From: Olsenella_K sp050953285
GTDB taxonomy: Bacteria > Actinomycetota > Coriobacteriia > Coriobacteriales > Atopobiaceae
Reading direction: 5' to 3'
DNA: 64,000 nucleotides
Assembly (NCBI GenBank): GCA_050953285.1
Contig: JBMNMK010000002.1
Location: 1,054,001 to 1,118,000, forward strand
Under the pieces are notes generated by a model. It was not told the DNA's origin. It did not search any database and saw nothing but the letters and a program-made list of their open reading frames with translations. This document shows, piece after piece, positions 51,990 through 60,340 of the stretch. Position 1 is the stretch's first letter. Each line of letters starts with the position of its first letter. A program made the position numbers and the translations under genes.

Positions 51990-53177
51990 TCATCTCTCAA
52001 AAAAAACGTGATCATCCATGGCACTTCTCGCCTGCTGATAGGCATCTTCCTGGGAAAACTTAAGGGCAAGGGAATCCTCACCATCATCAACTGCTGCCCA
52101 AAACAGCGCCGAGATTGCATCGGTATCATAGGTGTCGAGCTCACGACCTGCAAGCTTGTAGTAGTCATAGCGAGACGACGTACAGCTCATGAGCGCATCT
52201 TGGTGCGTGGCCACATGGCCTAAGGCCTCAATCTCTTGAATGGTCAAACACAGGTAGTCATAGAGGATGTCACCATAAGAAAATGAACTGGAATCACCTT
52301 GATACTGTGGATCTCCCCAGGTAGGATCACAATAAGTCCACGTGTTATCAATATCGACCATCACCCACGCATGCGGCTCCCCAGACGCGGTCACGCCCTC
52401 GATATACGCACACGGAATACCCATCCTATCCAGCAAATACTTGAACGCCTTTGCATAGCCCGCACACACCGATGCATGGGTGAGAAAAACGCTCTGAATG
52501 TTCTGGTTTTGCGAGGCACCTTCCACGTAGTCCGTATTCAAAATCACCCACTCATAGGCGGCTTTGACCTTGTCATATGTGCTTGCGTCGGATGGCACCT
52601 GGGCGAGAAATGCCCCCTCTTGCGCGTCGATCTTTTGCTGGATGTCCTCTGTTGAAGAAGCGTCCACGTTGAAGCCGGGCACAATCTTCACTGCGCCCAA
52701 AAGCCCTGCTACACCGTCTATCTGGTAGGTGCACGAACCATCCAACCAGAAGAACTCCGGATGATCTGCCACGACCGATCTATACGCAGGTTCAATGTCG
52801 TCTTTGTCGTCCACCCGAATGCTGAACTGCTCCTGAGCGCCCGTAAGGCCTGCGAGCAGCTGGTCGTAGATGTCTTGCTGCGCTTGAGAGAGATAGGAGC
52901 GGTTAAACTGCGCCACGAGTTCGGCGTCTACCGCCTCTTGGGGCACATCATCGGCAGTGCTGTTCTTCTCGCCCGCTTGAGTGTCAGATGGCTGCGCATT
53001 TGCACCCGCGTCATCTGCGGAAGTCTCGGCCGGCTGATGCGACCAGAGGGACATGATAGAGGTATCTGCACGCGTAAACAGACGCGTGATCTGCGCCTGA
53101 ACAGACGGGGTGCGAGCCACCCAGACACAGGCGCCCACCAGCAGCAACGTGCAGATGATGTGGCGGATTTTTTGCAT
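51990..53177 (-). CDS. Exported transglutaminase-like protein
   Basis: 395 residues. N-terminal signal or anchor helix (HIICTLLLVGACVWVA), then a polar linker, then a transglutaminase-core domain with Cys in VCAGYAKAFKYLL, His in GEPHAWVMV and Asp in TYCDPTWGD. A probable surface-located crosslinking enzyme or cysteine protease. The start follows the NdpA stop directly (TAGATG), which is odd for a secreted protein joined to a nucleoid-associated one. No good ribosome site, so it may rely on translational coupling. Confidence 0.85.
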   Translation of the reverse strand: MQKIRHIICTLLLVGACVWVARTPSVQAQITRLFTRADTSIMSLWSHQPAETSADDAGANAQPSDTQAGEKNSTADDVPQEAVDAELVAQFNRSYLSQAQQDIYDQLLAGLTGAQEQFSIRVDDKDDIEPAYRSVVADHPEFFWLDGSCTYQIDGVAGLLGAVKIVPGFNVDASSTEDIQQKIDAQEGAFLAQVPSDASTYDKVKAAYEWVILNTDYVEGASQNQNIQSVFLTHASVCAGYAKAFKYLLDRMGIPCAYIEGVTASGEPHAWVMVDIDNTWTYCDPTWGDPQYQGDSSSFSYGDILYDYLCLTIQEIEALGHVATHQDALMSCTSSRYDYYKLAGRELDTYDTDAISALFWAAVDDGEDSLALKFSQEDAYQQARSAMDDHVFFER

Positions 53178-54251
53178 CTATCTATTCTCTATCTTGCCAA
53201 TATTTCTGATCACAATCTCAATGTGTCCGTCCTCATTGTTCCTAAAGGCAATGTAGGTGGGGTTAGAGCTGTACTCAGACGGGAAGGTGATATCAATTCC
53301 TGTATCGGTTCTGATGCGGTGGTTTTTAGCCATGCGGTTGGCAACGCCGCGCTTCACACTCACCTCTTCCGGGATAGCCTCTTGGCGCGCGCTCTCCTGA
53401 TAGCGCTGCTTGTAGGCATCTTGCAGCTTGGGCTCATCCTCAAAAACCATGGCACCAACCTCTTCTGGCGCAAAGGTCTCGTCGGTCTCTATACTCTTTG
53501 CTACTTGGGCTTTTGCCTTGGATACGCTCTCGGCCGTGTTGAGTCCATACTCCTGTGCCACATCTTCTATCACCCGGGTAACGGTCTCAATTGCCTCTTT
53601 GCTCGACGCCTGCGTGGTGCAGCGCAGAAGGCCATCCGGAATGATGTAGCTGGGTGTAGAGCCAATAAGCCGTTCCTTGTCGTGAAAATCTATCTCGAGC
53701 GACTTTGCATCGATCACGGCATAGGTATCGATCTTCTGCGTGGGCGAAGGCAGGGTTGCATCGGTCTTTACCAGGTCATTGGTGATGTGGGAATCCTGCC
53801 CCATCACGGTATGCATAAAGGTCTGCTTGCGCGGCAGGAGCGCCAGGGCAAAATAGCGCACAGGCTCCGCATCAAAGGCCGCCTGGGCCTCCTCTTCTCC
53901 CGCTCCCGCACTCACCGCCTTGGCGGACTCCTCAAAATCGACCACGAGCAGATCGAGGTTGGACAGATCGTCACTCTTGCGGATCTCCTCCCAGAACCAC
54001 TGCGCAATGGACATACTCAGGGGCACAAAGCCATTCTCGCCCGAAAGGTAGAGCTTGAGCTCTTCTGCAAAAGGACTGCCTTCCTCAAATTGGCCATGCT
54101 TGTTCTCCGCGCTGGCAGAACACTTGTGCATGGTTCTTTGCACGTAGGATTTGGTGGCGCGCTCGCTCAGATCAAGTTCACCTTCCGAGAAGTACTTCTC
54201 GCCCGTTTCAAAGTCAAACGAATGCAGAATAGCGTGGGAAATCTTGAGCAT
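53178..54251 (-). CDS. Nucleoid-associated protein (NdpA/YejK family)
   Basis: 357 residues from the ATG preceded by GGAG. Matches the NA37/YejK family: LKISHAILHSFDFETGE start, IDTYAVIDAKSLEIDFHDKE, and the C-terminal FRNNEDGHIEIVIRNIGKI. The family binds DNA loosely; precise function unclear. Immediately upstream of the exported transglutaminase (zero spacing), 57 bp after the start-side neighbour's stop. Confidence 0.82.
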   Translation of the reverse strand: MLKISHAILHSFDFETGEKYFSEGELDLSERATKSYVQRTMHKCSASAENKHGQFEEGSPFAEELKLYLSGENGFVPLSMSIAQWFWEEIRKSDDLSNLDLLVVDFEESAKAVSAGAGEEEAQAAFDAEPVRYFALALLPRKQTFMHTVMGQDSHITNDLVKTDATLPSPTQKIDTYAVIDAKSLEIDFHDKERLIGSTPSYIIPDGLLRCTTQASSKEAIETVTRVIEDVAQEYGLNTAESVSKAKAQVAKSIETDETFAPEEVGAMVFEDEPKLQDAYKQRYQESARQEAIPEEVSVKRGVANRMAKNHRIRTDTGIDITFPSEYSSNPTYIAFRNNEDGHIEIVIRNIGKIENR

Positions 54252-54308
54252 AACTCTCCAAATCAAAGACGTTAATCGGTGCAAAAGCAACAAAGTTGCA
54301 GGTAGCCG

Positions 54309-55457
54309 CTAAAGGTAGCGATACGAGACAGTCCGCAGTCCCCAGGCAAACGGATTGCTAAAGCCAAAAGCCCGATAGACCGCCGTCGAGAGATCAAGCC
54401 CGCGCGAGCCGCCGCCCATGTAGCCGCAATCGGTGACCATAGCGATCACGCTCATATTGTTGTAGCGGATCTCAATGAGGTCGCCGTAGTGCGATCGCGG
54501 ATTCTGCGATATGGGCAAGGCAACCGTCGGCTTGGAATCGTCCAAAGGAATGCCCGAAGCCGTGGCGGTAGATCCAGGTGGGTCGTTGTCTGCAATGCTA
54601 TAGGCCGAAGCCACGCAGGTGATCCAGTTGCCAGCATCTTGAGAGCCCGCGTTCGAGCCCTCGTTCGAACCCGTGTCGCTGCCTGACGCATTGCCGTTGG
54701 ACGTATCAGACGTAGTGCCGCCAGAAGCGTTATCTGTTGTGGAGGTGTGCGATAAGTCCTTGGTCTCGGAGCTCTTGTTTTGCTGCGCGGCCTCAGCTGC
54801 CGCCTTGGAAGCGGCCTCAGCTTCTGCGCGTTTTTTGGCCTGTGCCTCTTCTGCCGCACGGCGCGCTTCCTCTGCCGCTGCAAGCGCCTGCGCACGCTCC
54901 TCTTCTTCGAGCTCAGATGCCTTCTCCTCAAGTCGAGCAATAACGCTGGCGAGCTCATCATACTGAGACGCGAGCTCATCTTGAGCTTGCTGCTGCTGGG
55001 TACGTGCCTCGCTGATCTGCTGGATTTGCTCGCCCAGCGCCTGCTTATCATCATTGAGGCGAGAAATGACTGCCGCTTGATGCTCACTCACCTTTTGTGC
55101 GTAGTAGATGCGCGAGACCATATCCTCCAAGCTTGTGCTCGAAAGTACCAGATTCAAGAGGTTAGGGGCACCCTCTTTGTAGGACGTAACGATGGTTTGA
55201 TTGAGCTGTTCCCTGTCTTGAATAATGGTGTTTTGCAGGTCAAACGTACGTGTGGTGAGATCGGTGATGTCAGACTCCAGCACATCTATCTCTGTGCGGC
55301 TGTCCTGCATCTTCTGGGTGAGATCTTTGAGCTCTGCCTGCTCTTGGGAAATCTGACTGCGCACCTCTTGAGATGTCTCTGCACACGCTATGCCAGGCTG
55401 GACGCAAAGCGCTGCGCACAACATACATGTGCCTATGAACGTTGCCCTCTTGTGCAT
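54309..55457 (-). CDS. Secreted coiled-coil protein with 3D/DPBB-type C-terminal domain
   Basis: 382 residues; start at ATG preceded by GGGAGG. Signal peptide ending near ACAET, then a PcsB-like coiled coil (about 35-215), a Ser/Thr/Asn/Gly linker, and a double-psi beta-barrel or 3D domain (about 285-382: TATASGIPL, YGDLIEIRYNN, VTDCGYMGGGSRGLDLS). The Asp-rich pattern resembles RlpA/lytic-transglycosylase-like 3D domains. A probable peptidoglycan lytic enzyme. Its coiled coil (SYKEGAPNLLNLVLSSTS, MVSRIYY) is a paralogue of that in the CHAP gene. Confidence 0.85.
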   Translation of the reverse strand: MHKRATFIGTCMLCAALCVQPGIACAETSQEVRSQISQEQAELKDLTQKMQDSRTEIDVLESDITDLTTRTFDLQNTIIQDREQLNQTIVTSYKEGAPNLLNLVLSSTSLEDMVSRIYYAQKVSEHQAAVISRLNDDKQALGEQIQQISEARTQQQQAQDELASQYDELASVIARLEEKASELEEEERAQALAAAEEARRAAEEAQAKKRAEAEAASKAAAEAAQQNKSSETKDLSHTSTTDNASGGTTSDTSNGNASGSDTGSNEGSNAGSQDAGNWITCVASAYSIADNDPPGSTATASGIPLDDSKPTVALPISQNPRSHYGDLIEIRYNNMSVIAMVTDCGYMGGGSRGLDLSTAVYRAFGFSNPFAWGLRTVSYRYL

Positions 55458-55537
55458 GACACCTCCCTGGCGGCTTTCGTTCAATCAGAATAAAGCACTT
55501 GCGCCGTGCAAACAAATTGTGCACAGATGGCTGACGC

Positions 55538-56416
55538 CTACTCCCCCGCTAACAGACGGCATCGCGCACGCGCGAGATCATCTTTGATATCAGCAGGAGG
55601 GACGGGATAGTGAGGATCAATGCCCTCTAGGGTCTGGCAGATGATCGATGAGACCAGCCAGCGCGCATACCACTTCTGGTCTGCGGGGATGATATGCCAG
55701 GGGGCGTCGTGCGTGGAGGTTTCTTGGATAGCCTCTTCATAGCTCTCATGATACGCATCCCAAAATGCACGCTCAGTCACATCCGCCTCAGAGAACTTCC
55801 AGTTCTTGTCCGGATTGTCGATCCGCTCCAGGAAGCGCTTGGCTTGCTCCTCACGGGAGATGTGCAGGAAGAACTTGACGACGCGGTAACCCTCGTTTAC
55901 CAGATACTGCTCAAAGGCACTTATCGCCTTATAACGCTGGTTAAAGAATTGATGCTTTGGTATGTCCAAACAGCGTTTGGGCATACGGTAATTCTCCTGC
56001 AGATTGTGGACACGTACCACCAATACGTCCTCGTAGTACGAACGATTGAAAATGGCAATCTTGCCGCGCGGTGGCACGTGTTGAGAAGCTCGCCACAAAA
56101 AGTCATGGGCAAGCTCCTGGTGTGTGGGTTGCTTGAAAGAATAGACGTCCACACCTTGCGGATTGATACCGCTCATCACGCGCTTGATGGTGGAATCTTT
56201 GCCTGCCGCATCCATGGCTTGAAAGATAATGATGACGCCCTCTTGCGCCTCGGCATAGAGCTTGTCCTGCAACTTTTCCATGCGTTTGAGGTTTTCTTCC
56301 GTAAGCTGCTCAAAGTGCGGGCGCTCGTGCTTATCCACGTCAAACGACGTCTTATAGTCACCAAGCGTAAAACTTCCGTTTCCTGTATAGGTAACTTCAT
56401 CAAACGTATGAGCCAT
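55538..56416 (-). CDS. Polyphosphate kinase 2 family protein
   Basis: 292 residues. PPK2 fold: IIFQAMDAAGKDSTIKRVMSG (Walker A-like), IAIFNRSYYEDVLVVRVH (Walker B-like), plus HISREEQAKRFLERIDNPDKNWKFS (lid). It transfers phosphate between polyphosphate and nucleotides; whether it prefers ADP, AMP or GDP cannot be told. Follows the NdpA/3D cluster, in the same orientation. Confidence 0.93.
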   Translation of the reverse strand: MAHTFDEVTYTGNGSFTLGDYKTSFDVDKHERPHFEQLTEENLKRMEKLQDKLYAEAQEGVIIIFQAMDAAGKDSTIKRVMSGINPQGVDVYSFKQPTHQELAHDFLWRASQHVPPRGKIAIFNRSYYEDVLVVRVHNLQENYRMPKRCLDIPKHQFFNQRYKAISAFEQYLVNEGYRVVKFFLHISREEQAKRFLERIDNPDKNWKFSEADVTERAFWDAYHESYEEAIQETSTHDAPWHIIPADQKWYARWLVSSIICQTLEGIDPHYPVPPADIKDDLARARCRLLAGE

Positions 56417-56445
56417 ATCTGGCCTCTTCCACGTGAATTGATACG

Positions 56446-57840
56446 CTAATTCTTTTTGGTGCCTTTGAGCTTTTTGAGATCAACGCTCGCACCACGCGAA
56501 GCGCTCTTGATGGGCTTGGAACCCTCGATCAGCCCAAGCTTTCTGAGGCGTGCATTGACCGACATGCCGCTCTTGGTGGAAAGCCCCATGGCGGGGATAG
56601 CAAAAAGCACGGGCAAAATGTATTCAATCAAGCGCCATACGACAAAAGCGGCTGAGGTTGCACTGCCAAACATATAGCCAAAGAGCAGGGCAAAGCCTCC
56701 TTCTGCACCTCCCGTGCCTCCGGGCAAAGGTATAGCAGAAGTCAAGAGCTCCAGCATGGATCCGCACGCTATACAAGTGAGAAGACTTCCTTCAATGCCA
56801 AAAGCCTGCAGCGTGAACCACGGAAGCGAGTAGAGACAGCCAAGCTGTAAGAGCGTGACCATAAGGGTGGCCAGCATCTCTTTCACATTCTTTGATGCCT
56901 GCCTAAATCCCTGGGAAAACTCATCCACCTGTGACTCTATAAGGTTGTTCCAGTAGTTATAGCGCTTGACTCTGCCCGTTTTAGATGCTTGGCGCAGGAT
57001 AAAGCGCCCCACCTTTTTAACGACGCCTGGAAATACACAGACGATAACAAAGGCGGCAACTTCCAAGATCTTGAAGCCAAAGATGAGCACACCTATGAGG
57101 AACACATTGCCGTAAGTTTCAAAGAAGTAGTCAAGTCTAAAGAAGAGCATAATGGCCGCAAAGATGCCCTCTGCTGCCTCATAAATGATAAAGCGCGTGT
57201 ATTGAACTGCGCCTGCACGCCCCAGTGAGAGCCCTGTCTTTGTGATGCGATAGATCTGCGCCGGGGCACCACCTGCTCCGTTGGGTGTCAAATTTGAAAA
57301 GAAGATGCCCGTGGCCTCAACACTCATGAGGTCTTGGACACCAAGCGGCGAGGTCTCATCCTTAGCCAGTGCCAACACATAGGCAGAAACGCCAAAGACA
57401 AAGTAGACAACGTAGGCCAAAAGACCTGCAAAAACCCAGTAGAGATTGACGCCCACCAGTGCATGGACAAAATCATCCATCTGGCCTGACAGCAAGAGAA
57501 AGACCACGTAGGCAATAGCAACGACACCCAAGAAGAAAGCGCTTCTTCTGGCAGAGCTCAAACGCTGCTTTTCTTCCTGCGTTTTGGAGGACTGGCTCTG
57601 TGCGCCGGATACCTTGACCTTCACTTTGGCTTTGGTGCTAATCTCAGGCGCGATAGTTGAGGGAGCCTTGGCCGCACTTGGAGCGCTGGATTGAGCCTTG
57701 GCTTGAGCCTTTATGTGAGGTGTCTGCGCTGAGGCAACACTGCCTTGAGCACTCGGTTGAGACTCCGGTGTCTTATCGGCATGCTGATCGTTTTTTGCAC
57801 GGAGCCGTGCGGGATCTACATGGAGCTCTTTCTTGGACAC
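56446..57840 (-). CDS. Lysylphosphatidylglycerol-synthase-type membrane protein (YbhN/AglD family)
   Basis: 464 residues. The first 90 are a low-complexity Ala/Ser/Gln/Lys-rich cytoplasmic tail. Seven to eight membrane helices follow with SNLTPNGAGGAPAQIYRITKTGLS and SAIPLPGGTGGAEGGFALL, typical of the PF03706 flippase-like domain. No synthetase domain follows. It probably flips a lipid or lipid-linked sugar across the membrane. 29 bp upstream of the PPK2 start, so co-transcribed. Confidence 0.88.
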   Translation of the reverse strand: MSKKELHVDPARLRAKNDQHADKTPESQPSAQGSVASAQTPHIKAQAKAQSSAPSAAKAPSTIAPEISTKAKVKVKVSGAQSQSSKTQEEKQRLSSARRSAFFLGVVAIAYVVFLLLSGQMDDFVHALVGVNLYWVFAGLLAYVVYFVFGVSAYVLALAKDETSPLGVQDLMSVEATGIFFSNLTPNGAGGAPAQIYRITKTGLSLGRAGAVQYTRFIIYEAAEGIFAAIMLFFRLDYFFETYGNVFLIGVLIFGFKILEVAAFVIVCVFPGVVKKVGRFILRQASKTGRVKRYNYWNNLIESQVDEFSQGFRQASKNVKEMLATLMVTLLQLGCLYSLPWFTLQAFGIEGSLLTCIACGSMLELLTSAIPLPGGTGGAEGGFALLFGYMFGSATSAAFVVWRLIEYILPVLFAIPAMGLSTKSGMSVNARLRKLGLIEGSKPIKSASRGASVDLKKLKGTKKN

Positions 57841-57873
57841 CTTCCGCCTCCTTCCGCGCCAATGCGGTTAAGA

Positions 57874-57896
57874 AAGCGCCTCTCGCGGAGGCGCTT
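57874..57896 (-). terminator. Terminator after the DegV gene
   Basis: AAGCGCCTC and GAGGCGCTT form a perfect 9-bp stem with a 5-nt loop; on the minus strand a short T-rich stretch follows (TTCTTAACC). Sits between the DegV stop and the flippase start. Confidence 0.7.
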
Positions 57897-58028
57897 ATCT
57901 GCTAACACACGCAAGCAGTGCTCACGTCAATATAAATGTAGCGAACCTAGGCGGCTCATGCAGAGAGTGTACCCTTTTCATAGATACTGCGGCTCATGTT
58001 CCGACAAAAGGCACGACTTCCTGGGGTG

Positions 58029-58880
58029 TTAGAGATTGGCCTTTTTCTTGAAATATGCCAGCTCAATGGTGCCAGGTCCTGCATAGGTCCCAATCGTTGC
58101 GCCAATGCTAAAGACGGGAAGCCCATCCACCATCCCTTCCCACAAAGAACGTGAGTCCTCCACATATTTGGTGAGCAGCTTGTCAGACAGGCCTGAGTAG
58201 CCAAGCGCAAAGGGCAACTTGAAATCTATGCCACCGTCCAAGGCAACCGTTTCATTCAAAATGTTGCGAGCATTTTTTGATCCGCGCGCCTTGCCCAACA
58301 GCTCAACTTCGCCGTCTTTAATGGTGAGAACAGGCTTCATGGCTAAAAGCGTGCCGATGGTTGCAGCGGCCGCAGGGAGCCTACCTCCACGCCGCAAGTA
58401 CTCAAGGCTATCAAGTAAGCCCAGTGTACGTACGCTGCCTCTCAAGTCCTCAAGCCTCTGGGCAATGGATGCGGCATCGAGTCCCTGCTCCGCCAGGATG
58501 AGCGCTTCTCTTACCAGGATCTGCTCACCAAATGAAACGTTTTGAGAATCCACAACCCATACGTTTGAGAACTCTTCTTGGGCTATGCACGCACTTTGAT
58601 ACGTGCCTGAAAGCTTGGACGAGAGGGTGACAACCACCACGTCTTGGCCAGCGTCTTGCGCCTCCCGATACGCCGCTTCAAAAACGCCGGGCGCCACGGC
58701 ACCGGTGGTAGGAAGCTGGGCATGCTCTACCAGAAGGTCATAGAACTGCTCGTGAGAAAGGTCTTGTCCATCGTGGTAGAGCGTATCTCCAAAGACGATG
58801 GTGAGCGGCAAGACCTTGAGAGCCTTGTGCTCCAAGCCAACAATATCTGCTCCGGAATCCGTGATGATGCACACTGACAT
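58029..58880 (-). CDS. DegV family fatty-acid-binding protein
   Basis: 283 residues with the family start CIITDSGADI, TTGAVAPGVFEAAYREA, VVTLSSKLSGTYQSA, and a C-terminal domain ending GPGTIELAYF. DegV/FakB proteins hold a free fatty acid and present it to FakA kinase for phosphorylation. No fakA is here. Lies 28 bp downstream of a MarR-type regulator whose operator-like site resembles FabT sites. Confidence 0.93.
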   Translation of the reverse strand: MSVCIITDSGADIVGLEHKALKVLPLTIVFGDTLYHDGQDLSHEQFYDLLVEHAQLPTTGAVAPGVFEAAYREAQDAGQDVVVVTLSSKLSGTYQSACIAQEEFSNVWVVDSQNVSFGEQILVREALILAEQGLDAASIAQRLEDLRGSVRTLGLLDSLEYLRRGGRLPAAAATIGTLLAMKPVLTIKDGEVELLGKARGSKNARNILNETVALDGGIDFKLPFALGYSGLSDKLLTKYVEDSRSLWEGMVDGLPVFSIGATIGTYAGPGTIELAYFKKKANL

Positions 58881-58908
58881 GGGTCAAACCTCCTGCGTCT
58901 TATTGCGC

Positions 58909-59343
58909 CTAATCAAGCTGTTCAAGCTGCTCCAATATTTTCCCGAGCGTCTCATACATATGAGCGCGCTCAGCCTCACTGATGTCTTTGGATGCCTCCT
59001 CAACGACGCACGAGATCACCGCTTCCATATCTTGAGCGCAGCGCATACCTGCGGGCGTAAGCACGATGCGCGTACGGTAGTTGGCGCCTGCACCTTCTTG
59101 AGCGCTGATCAAACCTTGGGAGGTGAGCTTCTCTGTGATTCTGGTGATGGCTGCTCTGTCACAGCGAGAGAGGCGTGCCAGCTCCGCGCGCGTAAGTCCT
59201 TCGGCATGCTCACCCAAGAAGTACATGACCATGGTGTCCATACCTCTGAGCCCAAACTCTCTCATCCTGTTTGCCTTGATGCGCTGTATCTCTTTGTTGA
59301 GTGCGTATATCACTCCGACAAAGCTCTCAAACCGTGTGTTCAT
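58909..59343 (-). CDS. MarR-family transcriptional regulator
   Basis: 144 residues, start preceded by GGGAGG. Winged helix: TRAELARLSRCDRAAITRITEKLTSQGLI, wing near ANYRTRIVLTPAG. The inverted repeat ATGTTGA-TCAACAT overlaps the -35 of its own promoter, so autorepression is likely. Followed by degV in one operon, suggesting fatty-acid-related control like FabT (inference). Confidence 0.92.
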   Translation of the reverse strand: MNTRFESFVGVIYALNKEIQRIKANRMREFGLRGMDTMVMYFLGEHAEGLTRAELARLSRCDRAAITRITEKLTSQGLISAQEGAGANYRTRIVLTPAGMRCAQDMEAVISCVVEEASKDISEAERAHMYETLGKILEQLEQLD

Positions 59344-59367
59344 TTCACACCTCCCACCGTGAGATGC

Positions 59368-59398
59368 ATGATACGCGCGTATGTTGACATATCAACAT
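59368..59398 (-). promoter_or_regulatory. Promoter and overlapping operator of the MarR-DegV operon
   Basis: Minus strand TTGATA (59390-59395), 16 bp, TATCAT (59368-59373), each 5 of 6 to consensus. The repeat ATGTTGA....TCAACAT (59381-59398) covers the -35 box. It shares TTGA-N-TCAA with FabT-type sites. Confidence 0.6.
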
Positions 59399-59437
59399 CT
59401 GAAATCACCAGCTACAGCAGCTCTCCACAAAGATGGA

Positions 59438-59453
59438 GCACCCCAAAGGGTGC
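59438..59453 (-). terminator. Small terminator hairpin after the YedF-like gene
   Basis: GCACCC and GGGTGC pair around a 4-nt loop, about 50 bp past the stop codon. Stem is short and the T-run weak. Confidence 0.4.
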
Positions 59454-59501
59454 CCCAAGTACTCACGAATGCATGTTTTTATCGCTCCAGCTGGCCGATG
59501 G

Positions 59502-60110
59502 TTAGAGAGAGACCACTCCCGGCTGCCCCATAAGTATGCGCGCGAGGTTATACGGATCAATGGGCTCTCCAACCAGGAGCTCATCCGTTGCGCCATAGCG
59601 ATCCAAGCTCACCGTATCAGAGAGGATCTCGGTGCCCAGATCAGCTAGGATCTGGAGGTCTTCTATCACAGCGCTGCCCTTGATGGTGAGCTTGACACCG
59701 CTGTTGATAAACACAATGGTCTTAGGAACTACTTCCTGGTGCGCAAGGTCAAAGATGATCTCACGCATGAGAATATGGCCCAGGCTCTTATCGCCCCGGC
59801 CAATAGCCTCAGAACCAAAGACGATGATCGGTGCGTCGGCTGACGCAAAGTCCATGTAAGAGACTGCTTTCTCAATGGGATTGGCTGTCTTAACGGCATG
59901 GGACGGCTGTAAGGTCACAACCGTGTAGTCGCCCTCGTCTTCACGGATGAACTTGCACTTTTGCTCATCTGCCAGGCGAACCAGGCTCTCCACAGCCTTG
60001 CCGTCGTTGACCAGGACGGCCAACGTCTCTCCCGGCTTGAGCTCGCCGAGCGCCGTAAGCGCCATCACAACTGGCTTGGGGTTAAAGAGGTCTCGTGCGT
60101 CAATCTGCAT
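59502..60110 (-). CDS. yedF: YedF-like protein lacking the conserved cysteines
   Basis: 202 residues: an N-terminal TusA-like domain (1-75) and a C-terminal DsrE-like domain (85-202) with FINSGVKLTIKGS, as in the selenium/sulfur metabolism protein YedF. The TusA sulfur-carrier cysteine (family LACPxP) is Asn10 here (DLFNPKP). The C-terminal CGTCL of relatives reads as SDTVSL (about 164-169), so both domains lack their active cysteines. The only cysteine seen is Cys52. It cannot work by the usual persulfide chemistry. A GTG 9 bp upstream is an alternative start. Confidence 0.72.
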   Translation of the reverse strand: MQIDARDLFNPKPVVMALTALGELKPGETLAVLVNDGKAVESLVRLADEQKCKFIREDEGDYTVVTLQPSHAVKTANPIEKAVSYMDFASADAPIIVFGSEAIGRGDKSLGHILMREIIFDLAHQEVVPKTIVFINSGVKLTIKGSAVIEDLQILADLGTEILSDTVSLDRYGATDELLVGEPIDPYNLARILMGQPGVVSL

Positions 60111-60270
60111 AATTGCCACATCCCTTCGTCCAACACGGAGCGCGGTTCTGTTCTCCCCCTGAGACGCCCGCGTTGCTAATCACAGACTACAAAAACTGCC
60201 TGTCCGTGAATGCACGCCGCCGACGAGCGGCTACTTTTGGAGGGTTTTGGCACCAACTTATACGTAAACG

Positions 60271-60295
60271 GGGGTGCTGCATGGTGCAGCACCCC
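60271..60295. terminator. Strong hairpin upstream of the YedF-like gene
   Basis: A perfect 11-bp stem (GGGGTGCTGCA with TGCAGCACCCC) and 3-nt loop. Located 46 bp past the stop of the ACT-domain gene (minus strand), which it probably terminates. It is flanked by a run of C on one side. Confidence 0.65.
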
Positions 60296-60340
60296 CCCCT
60301 CGCGACTCGGATTATGATGCGGCGACGGCGGCAGACGCGG

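Noticed and set aside
52761..54275. A 504-codon plus-strand frame
   Set aside because: It lies opposite the transglutaminase and NdpA genes, has no recognisable domain, and both opposite genes have complete catalytic or family motifs.
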